Part shown: positions 1-6,934 of the stretch, piece by piece | How the letters are laid out: every line of letters begins with the position of its first letter | Numbering within the stretch: position 1 is the stretch's first letter | NCBI GenBank assembly: GCA_049644325.1 | Contig: JBARRR010000066.1 | Span: 1 to 9,889 of the forward strand | Direction: 5' to 3' | Length of the DNA stretch: 9,889 nt | DNA from: DASZHA01 sp049644325 | GTDB taxonomy: Bacteria > Chloroflexota > Dormibacteria > DASZGP01 | Notes under the pieces: generated by a model | What the model saw: only the letters and a program-made list of their open reading frames with translations | What the model was told of the DNA's origin: nothing | The model's database searches: none | Program-made: the position numbers and the translations under genes

Positions 1-1833
1 GGTCAGGACCACAGCGTCGAGGCGTCGCGGCATCCCCGGCAGCGGCGCGGCAACCGGCAGCTCGGCGCCCAGCGCGGGGCCCAGGGCCGCCGCCGAGGAG
101 CCCGCGCCCAACAGCATGGTGGCGCCGTCGGGCGCGACCAACACCGCCACCGGGCCGGTGACGCCGGATGCGAATACCAGGTGCAGGCGCCCGTCGGGGT
201 GGCCCAGCACCAGTAGCGCCGCCAGGGCCAGGCCGGCGGCCAATGCCGCCATGCGCAGCCGCGGCCAGCGGCGCGCCTGCCCGGCAACCACCACCGCGCC
301 GGCGGCGTAGTATGCCGCCGTGGCGGGCGCGCCGAATCCCGGGGCGGCAATCGCTGCCCCGGGGATGACGCGCACCAGGTGGGCCACCGCCAGCGCAGCG
401 CGGGTGAGGAGAAAGACCAGCGCCGCGAGCGGCACCGTGGCGCTGCCCAGGACCTGCGCCCAAAGAGCGACCGGGAGGAGCTCTGTGGCGGCATGGAGCG
501 CGGAGATCGCCAGGCCGCCGACAATCGCGACCGGCAGCCCCGGCAGTACCAACCCGTTGGCCAAAGGCGACAGCAGCGGCACCACGGCGAAGTAGTGCGC
601 CGTCAGCGGCAGGGTGGCGAGCTGCGCCGCCAGCGTGACCGCCAGCGCTTCGCGGAAGGGCTGCGGCACAATGCGGACGCGCTGGGCCAGGGACTCGGCA
701 AAGAGGTGGATGCCGAGAACCCCAAGGAAGGAGTACTGGAAGCTGAGGTCGGCGATCAGCGCTGGCCGGTGGCCCAGCATCACCGAGCCGACCAAGAGCA
801 GCGAGCGGATGACATCGGTGTCGCGCCTGATGACGGCGCCGACCAGCCCCAGCGAGCCCATCAACGCCGACCGCAGGGCTGACGCGGTGGCCCCGCCGAC
901 CACGGTGTAAAGACCGAGGCCGGCAATGGCCAGGAGCGCCCCGCGGCGGCCGAAGAGTGGCAGCGTCAGCGCCTGCAGCAGACCGGCGACGATCGCCACC
1001 TTGATACCGCTGATCGCCAGGATGTGGACCAGGCCGCTCTGGACCAGGTCGGAATCGACGTTGGCCGGCACGGCACCCCGGATGCCGGCAACCTCGCCGA
1101 GGACAACCGTGGCCTCGGGCTCGGGCAGTGCGCCGCGGATCGCCGTCACGATCCCTGCCCGGACGGCGGCGGCAGCGCGCCCCGGGCTGAAGACGGTCGG
1201 CGGGTCCAGGGCTGTCAGTGACGTGGCCGACAACTCGGCGATGACGCCCTGTCTCTCGAGCCGGTCGGCGTAGCCTGTGAGGCCACCAGGCGCCACCTGG
1301 CGCAGCCGGACCAGCTTGCCCCGCACCGATACTCGCTGGCCGTCAAAGACCTGGGCGTGACCCCGCGCCTGCACGAGCACGGCGCCGGCAGCCGCGACCC
1401 GGTGGCCGCCGGCGTCGACCTCGACGGTGGCGAGGTGAAACGACTGCGCCGCGGCCGCCGGGTTGGCGCCGGCGCCGCCCGCCGGGAGCGCCGCGGCCTC
1501 CACCCTGCCGTTCAGCGCCACCGTCTGCCCCAGATAGGCCTGCACGCTGCCGGGTCCGGACGGTGCCCTGCCCGCCTCGCCGCGGACGAGGCCCAGCAGG
1601 AGCGCCGCCCCGGAAAGAAGGATGACCGCAGCCCACACCACCGGCATCGGAGGAGCCTGGTTCTCCGCTGCTGCCGGCGTGCGGGCGCCAGGTCGTGAGA
1701 TGAGCCACAGCCCAGCCGCCATGGCGATGAACGCCGCGGCCACGACGGCAAACTCACGAGACGGCGTCAGCAACCCGAGGTAACCGGCGCCCAGCCCGGC
1801 ACACCAGGCCAGCAGGACCGCCGTGGCCCTCAC
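1..1833 (-). CDS. comEC: ComEC/Rec2-family DNA uptake channel protein, 5' 611 codons (3' end beyond window)
   Basis: ComEC forms the inner-membrane channel through which single-stranded DNA enters during natural transformation. The reading frame opens at a GTG at 1831-1833, preceded by AAGGGG with a 5-nt spacer, and stays open for 611 codons to the left edge. Hydrophobic segments lie at about residues 4-20, 28-46 and 63-83, followed by an N-terminal soluble domain (about 95-210, DUF4131-like). The Competence domain starts near 240 and carries the family signature HILAISGIKVAIVAG at 270-284, then many membrane helices to about 540. A C-terminal metallo-beta-lactamase-like domain begins near 545 (HPDGRLHLVF) and is cut at DAVVLT, just before the expected HxHxDH. 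Where the family usually has DVGQGD, this protein reads ASGVTGP (555-561). It lies 20 bp after comEA, so the two are probably co-transcribed. Family assignment is firm; an active uptake system is inferred. Confidence 0.92.
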   Translation of the reverse strand, partial: MRATAVLLAWCAGLGAGYLGLLTPSREFAVVAAAFIAMAAGLWLISRPGARTPAAAENQAPPMPVVWAAVILLSGAALLLGLVRGEAGRAPSGPGSVQAYLGQTVALNGRVEAAALPAGGAGANPAAAAQSFHLATVEVDAGGHRVAAAGAVLVQARGHAQVFDGQRVSVRGKLVRLRQVAPGGLTGYADRLERQGVIAELSATSLTALDPPTVFSPGRAAAAVRAGIVTAIRGALPEPEATVVLGEVAGIRGAVPANVDSDLVQSGLVHILAISGIKVAIVAGLLQALTLPLFGRRGALLAIAGLGLYTVVGGATASALRSALMGSLGLVGAVIRRDTDVIRSLLLVGSVMLGHRPALIADLSFQYSFLGVLGIHLFAESLAQRVRIVPQPFREALAVTLAAQLATLPLTAHYFAVVPLLSPLANGLVLPGLPVAIVGGLAISALHAATELLPVALWAQVLGSATVPLAALVFLLTRAALAVAHLVRVIPGAAIAAPGFGAPATAAYYAAGAVVVAGQARRWPRLRMAALAAGLALAALLVLGHPDGRLHLVFASGVTGPVAVLVAPDGATMLLGAGSSAAALGPALGAELPVAAPLPGMPRRLDAVVLT

Positions 1834-1853
1834 TGCCGCCCCTTAGGTACTGC

Positions 1854-2480
1854 CTAGCCCACCGTCAGGTACTTGCGAATCGCGGCAAGCGTGGCAGCGT
1901 CGAGGCCCAGCACCGTCTTCAGGTCGGTGACGCCGCTGAACGGCCCGTACTGCTGGCGAAACGCGACGATCTCATGGCCCAGGCCCGGCGGCATTCCCGG
2001 GACAAGGTCGAGCTCGGCCTCGGTGGCGGTGTTGATGTCGAGCTTGGCGGCGGCGGAGCTGGAGGCGCCGCGTCGTGGAACCTTGACCTGCTTGCCGTCG
2101 GTCAGCTTGGCGGCGACATTGGGCATGCGGTTGGGGTCGGCGTCCGGGAGGACTCCACCAGCCACGGCCAGCGCGTCTCCGACCCGGGCCCCCGACGGCA
2201 GGCGGTACATGCCGGGGTGAGCAACCTCGCCGCTTACGTAGACGACCAGCAGCTTGACATTGCTGCTGTTGCCAGTGTCGGCAGGCGCCTGGCCCTGGGC
2301 CGCGATCGCCTCAGAGGCCACCGCCTCCGCGGGCGCCGGCGACGACAGCCGCCAGCCGAGGTAACCGATCCCGCCGAGCATGACGGCCGCACCCGCGGCG
2401 GCGGCTGCTCGCCAATAGCGCGCAGTGTCGCGTCCCAAATCCAACCTGCACCCTCCCCCAACCCGGTGGCAGCCGGCCAC
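1854..2480 (-). CDS. comEA: ComEA-family competence DNA-binding protein (SLBB + helix-hairpin-helix)
   Basis: ComEA is a membrane-anchored receptor that binds double-stranded DNA outside the membrane and passes it to ComEC. Counting from the GTG at 2480, the 208-residue protein has a short basic N-terminus, one transmembrane segment at about 25-46, an Ala/Pro-rich linker, an SLBB domain at about 77-136 (VYVSGEVAHPGMYRL at 80-94) and a tandem helix-hairpin-helix region at 146-207 (KLDINTATEAEL, then GPFSGVTDL). This is the usual SLBB-HhH layout of Gram-positive-type ComEA. Both hairpins lack the usual GxG: they read PGMPP (161-165) and LGLDA (191-195). The start is uncertain. The GTG at 2480 has only a weak AAGG before it, whereas an in-frame TTG at 2442-2444 follows GGGGGAGGG by 6 nt and would give 196 residues with a more typical short N-terminus. 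comEC follows 20 bp downstream. Confidence 0.9.
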   Translation of the reverse strand: MAGCHRVGGGCRLDLGRDTARYWRAAAAAGAAVMLGGIGYLGWRLSSPAPAEAVASEAIAAQGQAPADTGNSSNVKLLVVYVSGEVAHPGMYRLPSGARVGDALAVAGGVLPDADPNRMPNVAAKLTDGKQVKVPRRGASSSAAAKLDINTATEAELDLVPGMPPGLGHEIVAFRQQYGPFSGVTDLKTVLGLDAATLAAIRKYLTVG

Positions 2481-2522
2481 GGTAGCCTTGTCAGTGTGTT
2501 TGTCTACGCCGAATCACCATTT

Positions 2523-2528
2523 AGTATA
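2523..2528 (-). promoter_or_regulatory. Candidate -10 element for comEA-comEC
   Basis: Read on the minus strand, TATACT sits in the only AT-rich patch of the 88-124 bp gap between the leuS stop and the comEA start. It would start transcription near 2516, giving a leader of about 36-72 nt. No good -35 hexamer is visible. The core GTATAATAC is nearly palindromic, so a plus-strand TATAAT is also present, but no plus-strand gene lies downstream. An alternative is read-through from leuS, since no hairpin terminator is seen between the genes. Confidence 0.35.
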
Positions 2529-2568
2529 ATACGATGAGCGACTGGAGAGGATCGTGAGGGGGAAGCGG

Positions 2569-5022
2569 CTACACGACGATCGAGAAGACCTTGCCGGGGA
2601 TGTAGATGATCTTGCGGGGGGACTTGCCATCGAGCAGCTCGCTCACCCGCGGTCGCGAAAGCACCGTGTGGCGAACGTGGTCCTCATCGGTCCCCACCGG
2701 GATCATGAGCCGGTCGCGCACCTTGCCATTGACCTGGACCACGAGCTCGAACTCGTCGACGGCGGCCAGGCTCTCGTCATGCTGAGGCCAGGGCTGCTGG
2801 TGGATGGAGTATTCGTGGCCAGTTGTCGACCACAGCTCCTCGGCCAGGTGCGGCGCCGCCGGTGCCATCAGCAGCAACAGGGCGTCGATTGCGCGCCGGT
2901 ATTCAACTGACCTGGCCAGCTCCGTCGCGTGGACGTCCTGGAGGGCGTTGCGCAGCTTCATCAGGCTGGAGACGTACGTGTTGAACTCGAAGGCCTCGAT
3001 GTCCTGGGTGCAGGCGCGTATGGTCTGGTGGGTGAGGCGCACCAGCTCGCGCTCTTCGCGCGTGCCGATCGCGGCGGTGGCGTCCCGCGGGTACGTGCTG
3101 GTGACCAGGTACTGGACGCCGTTGAGGAAGCGCCGAGTGCCGTCGATACCGCTCTCGGTCCACATGCCGCCGTCTGACCAGGGGGCGATGAAGAGCATGT
3201 AGAGCCGAACCGAGTCGGCGCCATGGCTCTTGACCATCTGGTCGGGGGCCATCACGTTGCCCTTGGACTTCGACATCTTGCCGCTGCCGTACACGATCAT
3301 TCCCTGGTTGCGGAGGCGAACAAAGGGTTCGTTGATGGAGAGCAGCCCGCAGTCCCGCAGCGCCTTGACGAAGAAGCGGCTGTATAGCAGGTGCAGGATG
3401 GCGTGCTCCACGCCGCCCATGTACTGGTCGACAGGCATCCAGAAGTCGACGGCCTTGCGGTCGAACGCAGCCTTGTCCTCGTTGGGTGAGGTGTACCGCA
3501 GGTAGTACCAGGACGAGTCAACGAAGGTGTCCATGGTGTCGGTGTCGCGCCGGGCGGGCTTGCCGCAGACCGGGCAGGTGGTCTCGACGTACTCCTTGAC
3601 CGCGGCCAGGGGCGACTCGCCCTGGGGCTTGAAATCGTCGGTCTCGGGCAACAGCACCGGCAGCTGCTCGTCGGGCACCGGCACGGCGCCGTGCTCCTCG
3701 CAGTAGACGATGGGAATCGGCGCGCCCCAGTACCGCTGGCGGCTGATCAGCCAGTCGCGCAGCCGGTAGGCGACGCTGGGCTCGCCCCACCCCTGCGCCT
3801 TCACGTAGTTGCAGACCTCTGCCAGCGCCGGCTGCGGCGTGGTCAGGCCGTCGAAGCGGCCGGAGTTGATCAGGACCCCCTCCCCGGTGTACGCCTCCTC
3901 CAGCTCGGTGGGTTGGCCGGTGGGGCTGATGACCTGGCGGACGGGAAGCCCGAACTTCTTGGCGAACTCGAAGTCGCGCTCGTCGTGGCCGGGCACGGCC
4001 ATGATGGCGCCGGTGCCGTATGTCATCAGGACGTAGTCGGCGACCCAGATCGGCACCCTCTCGTCATTGAGTGGGTTGACAGCGTAGCCGCCGGTGAAGA
4101 CGCCGGTCTTCTCGTGTTCGGTCGATTGCCGCTCGATCTCGGTTTCGTTGCGGGCCTGCTCGACATAGGCCTCCACCTCGGTCTGGTGCTCCTCGGTGGT
4201 CACCTTTTCCACCAACGGGTGCTCTGGCGCGAGCACCATGAAGGTGACTCCAAAGAGGGTGTCAGGCCGGGTGGTGAAGATCCGCATCTTCTCCTGTCCA
4301 CCATCGGTGGTCAGGGCCGTGAAGTCGACCTCGCAGCCCTCCGACCGCCCGATCCAGTTGGTCTGCTGCGTCACCACCGGCTGTGGCCAGTCGAGGCCGT
4401 CGAAGTTCAGCAGCTCGTCGGCGTAGTCGGTGATCTTGAAGAACCACTGCTCCAGCTCCTTCTTGATCACGAGAGTGCCGCAGCGGTCGCAGCGGCCGTC
4501 GATGACCTGCTCGTTGGCCAGCACTGTCTGGTCCTTGGGGCACCAGTTGACCGGCGCCTTGGCGCGGTAGGCCAGGCCCTTGTTGAACAGCTGGATGAAG
4601 AGCCACTGCGTCCAGCGGTAGTAGCCGGGGTCGCTGGTGTCGACCTTGCGGCTGAAATCGAAGGCCGCCCCCAGCGTTCGCAGCTGCACCATCATCCGCT
4701 CCATGTTGGCGCGCGTGAATTCGGCCGGCTGGATGCCGTCCTTGATGGCAGCGTTCTCGGCGGGCAACCCGAAGGCGTCAAATCCGAACGGGAAGAGCAC
4801 GTTGTTGCCCCGCATCCGCTTGTAGCGGGCGTGTACGTCGGGACCCACATAAGCGAACCAGTGACCAACGTGGAGGTCACCCGACGTGTAGGGGAACATC
4901 ACCAGCGCGTACCACTTCGGCCGTGACTCATCGAAGTCGACGGCACGGTACAGGTCGTCGCCGGCCCACTTGTCCTGCCAGCGCGCCTCGATCTCCGCCG
5001 GGTTGTAGGCGCCCTTCGCCAT
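2569..5022 (-). CDS. leuS: Leucyl-tRNA synthetase (class Ia)
   Basis: Charges tRNA-Leu with leucine in the cytoplasm using ATP, and hydrolyses mischarged tRNA. The 817-residue protein has all main landmarks: the HIGH-type motif HVGHW at 51-55 within FPYTSGDLHVGHW; a Cys cluster C161/C178/C181 suggestive of zinc binding; the CP1 editing domain with the Thr-rich TTRPDT at 250-255 and GTGAIMAVPGHDERD at 336-350, where D347 matches the conserved editing aspartate; a second Cys pair C483/C486; KMSKS at 582-586 within GSGKMSKSKGN; then the anticodon-binding helical domain and a C-terminal domain (FELVVQVNGKVRDR). Nothing is broken. It is shorter than E. coli LeuRS (860) and much shorter than typical actinobacterial forms, which argues for a Chloroflexota-like host. 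The ATG at 5020-5022 has no Shine-Dalgarno sequence; a TAGAAT box lies 10 nt upstream. A 58-bp gap separates it from the upstream heme-oxygenase-fold gene. Confidence 0.97.
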   Translation of the reverse strand: MAKGAYNPAEIEARWQDKWAGDDLYRAVDFDESRPKWYALVMFPYTSGDLHVGHWFAYVGPDVHARYKRMRGNNVLFPFGFDAFGLPAENAAIKDGIQPAEFTRANMERMMVQLRTLGAAFDFSRKVDTSDPGYYRWTQWLFIQLFNKGLAYRAKAPVNWCPKDQTVLANEQVIDGRCDRCGTLVIKKELEQWFFKITDYADELLNFDGLDWPQPVVTQQTNWIGRSEGCEVDFTALTTDGGQEKMRIFTTRPDTLFGVTFMVLAPEHPLVEKVTTEEHQTEVEAYVEQARNETEIERQSTEHEKTGVFTGGYAVNPLNDERVPIWVADYVLMTYGTGAIMAVPGHDERDFEFAKKFGLPVRQVISPTGQPTELEEAYTGEGVLINSGRFDGLTTPQPALAEVCNYVKAQGWGEPSVAYRLRDWLISRQRYWGAPIPIVYCEEHGAVPVPDEQLPVLLPETDDFKPQGESPLAAVKEYVETTCPVCGKPARRDTDTMDTFVDSSWYYLRYTSPNEDKAAFDRKAVDFWMPVDQYMGGVEHAILHLLYSRFFVKALRDCGLLSINEPFVRLRNQGMIVYGSGKMSKSKGNVMAPDQMVKSHGADSVRLYMLFIAPWSDGGMWTESGIDGTRRFLNGVQYLVTSTYPRDATAAIGTREERELVRLTHQTIRACTQDIEAFEFNTYVSSLMKLRNALQDVHATELARSVEYRRAIDALLLLMAPAAPHLAEELWSTTGHEYSIHQQPWPQHDESLAAVDEFELVVQVNGKVRDRLMIPVGTDEDHVRHTVLSRPRVSELLDGKSPRKIIYIPGKVFSIVV

Positions 5023-5032
5023 CAGGCGTTGA

Positions 5033-5038
5033 ATTCTA
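5033..5038 (-). promoter_or_regulatory. Candidate -10 element of leuS
   Basis: TAGAAT on the minus strand, 10 nt before the leuS ATG. Transcription starting about 7 nt downstream would leave a leader of only a few bases and no room for a Shine-Dalgarno sequence. The same TAGAATT heptamer occurs upstream of the tRNA-Ala and of the thiolase gene. No clear -35 hexamer is seen. Confidence 0.45.
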
Positions 5039-5040
5039 TT

Positions 5041-5075
5041 GGGCGCGGCGCGCCAGGAGAATCCCCGGCGCGCCC
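5041..5075. repeat. GC-rich inverted repeat between the heme-oxygenase-fold gene and leuS
   Basis: Two copies of the self-complementary octamer GGCGCGCC (5047-5054 and 5067-5074) are separated by 12 nt. In addition, GGGCGCG at 5041-5047 can pair with CGCGCCC at 5069-5075. Either pairing gives a strong GC hairpin just after the stop of the upstream gene and just before the leuS -10 box. There is no T-run, so it could be a GC-only terminator, a pause or processing structure, or a protein-binding site. Confidence 0.5.
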
Positions 5076-5080
5076 GTGGC

Positions 5081-5695
5081 TCAGCTTGCCGGGACGGTGC
5101 GGTCGACCGAAGTCAGCAGGTCCCAGAGACCGGCGAGCACCTGCTCGGCGGCCGCCGACGCACCCGCGTCGCCATCGATGACGCCGGCGAGCTCCTCGCG
5201 GTGCTCGATGTCGCGCTCGGCGTGGAGGGCGAAGTACCGACCGCCGTTGGAAGCGTCGATGGCGTAGTGCTCCGCCAATCCGGTGAGCTTGGTCGCCGAG
5301 ACGTCAGGGGACTGCGCCTCGAGCGCCCACGACACGGCCGCGCCGTGGCCCTCGACGGCCAGCCGGTTGCAGCGCGCCAGTAACTCGGCGGTGGCGCGGT
5401 TGGGGGCGTCTACGTCGCGGTCGGGGCGAAGCGCCCGCGCGAACTCGTCCCACATCGCGACGTGGCCTGCCTCCTCGCGCGCGTGGGCGCGCAACGCCGC
5501 AGCGTGGTTGGGGTCGGCGTCGGCCGCGGCCTCCAGCCACCGTGGCAGGCCGGCCACGACGTGGGCGTACTGGCCGGCATAGTCGTCGAGCTCTTCACGG
5601 GTCAGCCCGCCAGCGACCCACCGCTGGTAGAAGCTGTGCTGCAGCAGGTCGTAGCGGTGACCGAGTGCGTCAAGGCTGTCAGTGTCGATGGTCAT
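5081..5695 (-). CDS. Heme-oxygenase-fold protein (TenA/PqqC/CADD superfamily), possible di-iron oxidase
   Basis: A 204-residue all-helical soluble protein with no signal peptide. The N-terminal HSFYQRWVAGGLTREELDDY (20-39) and the following QYAHVV are typical of the TenA/PqqC/CADD fold. Possible metal ligands match the heme-oxygenase-like di-iron pattern: E74 or E75 with H78 (REEAGHVAMW), E126 (SWALEAQSP) and the C-terminal H158-x3-D162-x2-H165 (HAERDIEHREEL). The first helix is compact: the family's common E-x6-H spacing is absent, because residue 71 is His and the glutamates lie 3-4 residues from H78. Activity therefore cannot be assigned; thiaminase-like, PqqC-like and di-iron oxygenase roles are all possible, with the H-x3-D-x2-H motif favouring iron. 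The ATG at 5695 has a strong GGGAGGG with a 7-nt spacer. It begins 24 nt after the tRNA-Ala and probably shares its transcript. Confidence 0.8.
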   Translation of the reverse strand: MTIDTDSLDALGHRYDLLQHSFYQRWVAGGLTREELDDYAGQYAHVVAGLPRWLEAAADADPNHAAALRAHAREEAGHVAMWDEFARALRPDRDVDAPNRATAELLARCNRLAVEGHGAAVSWALEAQSPDVSATKLTGLAEHYAIDASNGGRYFALHAERDIEHREELAGVIDGDAGASAAAEQVLAGLWDLLTSVDRTVPAS

Positions 5696-5719
5696 CGGGG
5701 CCCTCCCAAGTGGCGAAAT

Positions 5720-5792
<73 letters not shown>

Positions 5793-5804
5793 AGGCAGGC
5801 GCCA

Positions 5805-5810
5805 ATTCTA
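5805..5810 (-). promoter_or_regulatory. Candidate -10 element of the tRNA-Ala transcription unit
   Basis: TAGAAT on the minus strand ends 12 nt before the tRNA 5' end, a normal spacing for a short tRNA leader. It belongs to the same TAGAATT heptamer found before leuS and the thiolase. No consensus -35 is visible at 16-18 nt. Confidence 0.5.
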
Positions 5811-5856
5811 GCGCGAGCACGGCGCGGGACCCGACCCCAACGAGCGCGGATTCCGG

Positions 5857-5875
5857 GGTGCGATACCCTCGCACC
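5857..5875 (+). promoter_or_regulatory. Palindrome around the -10 of the GNAT gene (candidate operator/promoter)
   Basis: GGTGCG (5857-5862) and CGCACC (5870-5875) form a perfect 6-bp inverted repeat around ATACCCT. The centre holds TACCCT (5864-5869), which fits a TANNNT -10 element, and the ATG begins 8 nt later with no Shine-Dalgarno sequence. A regulator bound here would cover the -10 region and start site. If transcribed, it would instead form a hairpin next to the start codon. Confidence 0.4.
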
Positions 5876-5877
5876 AC

Positions 5878-6360
5878 ATGGACGAGGTGCTGATCCGGGA
5901 CGGTCGCGACGACGACGCGTGGGACCTGGTCGGCCTGGTTGGCGGATGCTGGGCGGAGTACCCGGGGTGTGTGCTCGACGTCCACGGCGAGGCGCCCGAG
6001 CTGCTCGCCATTGCGAGCTACTACGCTTACCACAACGGACGATTTTGGATCGTGGAGGCTGGCGGACGCGTCGTGGGTTCAATCGGGACGCAGCCGGCCC
6101 CCAGAGGCGGCGCGTGGCTGCTGCAAAAGCTGTACCTCGCCCCCTGGGCCCGACGGCAGGGACTTGGGCGCCGGCTCGTGGCCATGGTCGAGGACGAGGT
6201 CCGCGGCCGGGGCGGGGAACGGGTCGAGCTCTGGACCGACACCCGGTTCCGCGACGCCCACCGGCTCTATGAGGCCTGTGGCTATCATCGCGGTCCGGCG
6301 ACCCGGGACCTCCACGATCTCAGCCACACCACCGAGTTCTTCTACGAAAAGGCGCTCTGA
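5878..6360 (+). CDS. GNAT-family N-acetyltransferase
   Basis: A 160-residue cytoplasmic protein expected to transfer an acetyl group from acetyl-CoA to an amine; the substrate cannot be read from sequence. The single GNAT domain covers nearly the whole chain: an N-terminal strand and helix (LIRDGRDDDAWDLVGLV), a central strand (FWIVEAGGRVVGSIG, 57-70), motif A at about 84-105 (KLYLAPWARRQGLGRRLV) with the acetyl-CoA pyrophosphate loop RRQGLG at 92-97, and motif B (DAHRLYEACGYHR, 126-138) with the conserved Tyr at 131. The ATG is the first good start; it lacks a Shine-Dalgarno sequence and follows a TACCCT box by 8 nt. It is divergent from tRNA-Ala and 49 bp upstream of the HIT gene on the same strand. 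Confidence 0.9.
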   Translation: MDEVLIRDGRDDDAWDLVGLVGGCWAEYPGCVLDVHGEAPELLAIASYYAYHNGRFWIVEAGGRVVGSIGTQPAPRGGAWLLQKLYLAPWARRQGLGRRLVAMVEDEVRGRGGERVELWTDTRFRDAHRLYEACGYHRGPATRDLHDLSHTTEFFYEKAL

Positions 6361-6397
6361 CCAGGGACGATGAGGCGGGCGGCGCCCAGCCTGCCCC

Positions 6398-6403
6398 GAT
6401 AAT
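6398..6403 (+). promoter_or_regulatory. Candidate -10 element giving a leaderless HIT mRNA
   Basis: GATAAT ends 6 nt before the GTG start of the HIT gene, so transcription would begin at or next to the start codon. There is no Shine-Dalgarno sequence in the gap and no convincing -35. Confidence 0.45.
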
Positions 6404-6409
6404 TGGCCG

Positions 6410-6913
6410 GTGACCGCGGAGGATCGATCAGACCGGCCCACGCCCGACGCTGCCCAGCCGATCTGGGCGCCCTGGCGGATGGAGTACCTCAAGGCGCCGC
6501 AGTCGGAGGGGTGTCCGCTGTGCGAGGCGCTCGAGAACGACCGCCTCATCCTCCATCGCGGCGAGAAGGCCTTCGTGATCATGAACCTCTACCCGTATGC
6601 CAACGGCCACGTCATGGTCGCCCCCGTAGCCCACCTCTCGCAGATCAAGGACCTGAGCCCGGAGACGGCCGCCGAGATCATGGAGCTGACCCACCGCTCG
6701 ATGGACGCGATCGACAAGGTCTCGTCGCCGCAGGGCTTCAACATCGGCTATAACCTCGGCCGGGCGGCGGGCGCCGGAATCGACGACCACATCCACCAGC
6801 ACGTCGTGCCCCGCTGGCTCGGCGACACCAACTTCTTCCCAGTCCTCGCCGGTCGAAAGACCATAGGCGAGGCGGTGCAGGAGACCCTGGACAAGCTCAA
6901 GCCGGTGTTCTGA
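6410..6913 (+). CDS. HIT-family protein, Ap4A phosphorylase/hydrolase-like
   Basis: A 167-residue histidine-triad protein acting on nucleotide phosphates. The histidine triad HIHQHVV lies at 127-133, with H129 the expected nucleophile. The N-terminal IWAPWRMEYL, the CPLC pair (C35/C38, possible zinc ligands with a nearby His), NLYPYANGHVMVAPVAH (59-75) and GFNIGYNLGRAAGAG (109-123) resemble the actinobacterial family of Mycobacterium tuberculosis Rv2613c, reported as a diadenosine tetraphosphate phosphorylase. Removal of Ap4A-type dinucleotides is therefore the best guess; other nucleotide substrates remain possible. The GTG at 6410 is preferred over the ATG at 6479, because the conserved WAPWRMEY block lies upstream of or at that ATG. 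The gene converges with the acyl-CoA dehydrogenase, with 11 bp between the stop codons. Confidence 0.92.
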   Translation: MTAEDRSDRPTPDAAQPIWAPWRMEYLKAPQSEGCPLCEALENDRLILHRGEKAFVIMNLYPYANGHVMVAPVAHLSQIKDLSPETAAEIMELTHRSMDAIDKVSSPQGFNIGYNLGRAAGAGIDDHIHQHVVPRWLGDTNFFPVLAGRKTIGEAVQETLDKLKPVF

Positions 6914-6920
6914 CCTGGAC

Positions 6921-6934
6921 CGGGCTAAAGCCCG
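6921..6934. terminator. Short hairpin between convergent HIT and acyl-CoA dehydrogenase genes
   Basis: CGGGC-TAAA-GCCCG forms a 5-bp GC stem across the end of the dehydrogenase gene; that gene's stop codon lies at the stem-loop junction. It could serve both convergent genes, but there is no T-run and the stem is short. Confidence 0.3.

Noticed and set aside
3..524. 173-residue minus-strand open frame rich in Arg/Pro/Trp
   Set aside because: It is an out-of-frame shadow of comEC. The comEC frame gives recognisable membrane protein sequence continuous with the GTG start at 1833.
379..882. 167-residue plus-strand open frame rich in Gln/Arg/Asp
   Set aside because: Antisense shadow of the comEC membrane domain; no start signal and biased composition.
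2525..2530. Plus-strand TATAAT
   Set aside because: Perfect hexamer but no plus-strand gene follows; the frames downstream are antisense to leuS. It is better explained by the near-palindromic minus-strand TATACT.
3691..4926. 411-residue plus-strand open frame
   Set aside because: Lies entirely antisense to leuS; low-complexity Leu/Val/Gly/Asp/His-rich content is the expected mirror of GC-rich leuS codons, with no domain character.
5041..5075. T-box leader upstream of leuS
   Set aside because: Only 58 bp are available and there is no T-box consensus or specifier stem; only a GC hairpin is present.
6370..6402. Tiny 10-codon open frame (MRRAAPSLPR) between the GNAT and HIT genes, after an AGGG
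   Set aside because: Could be a leader peptide, but such short frames are common by chance. The TAA overlaps the putative HIT -10, and a leaderless HIT start would exclude it from the mRNA.
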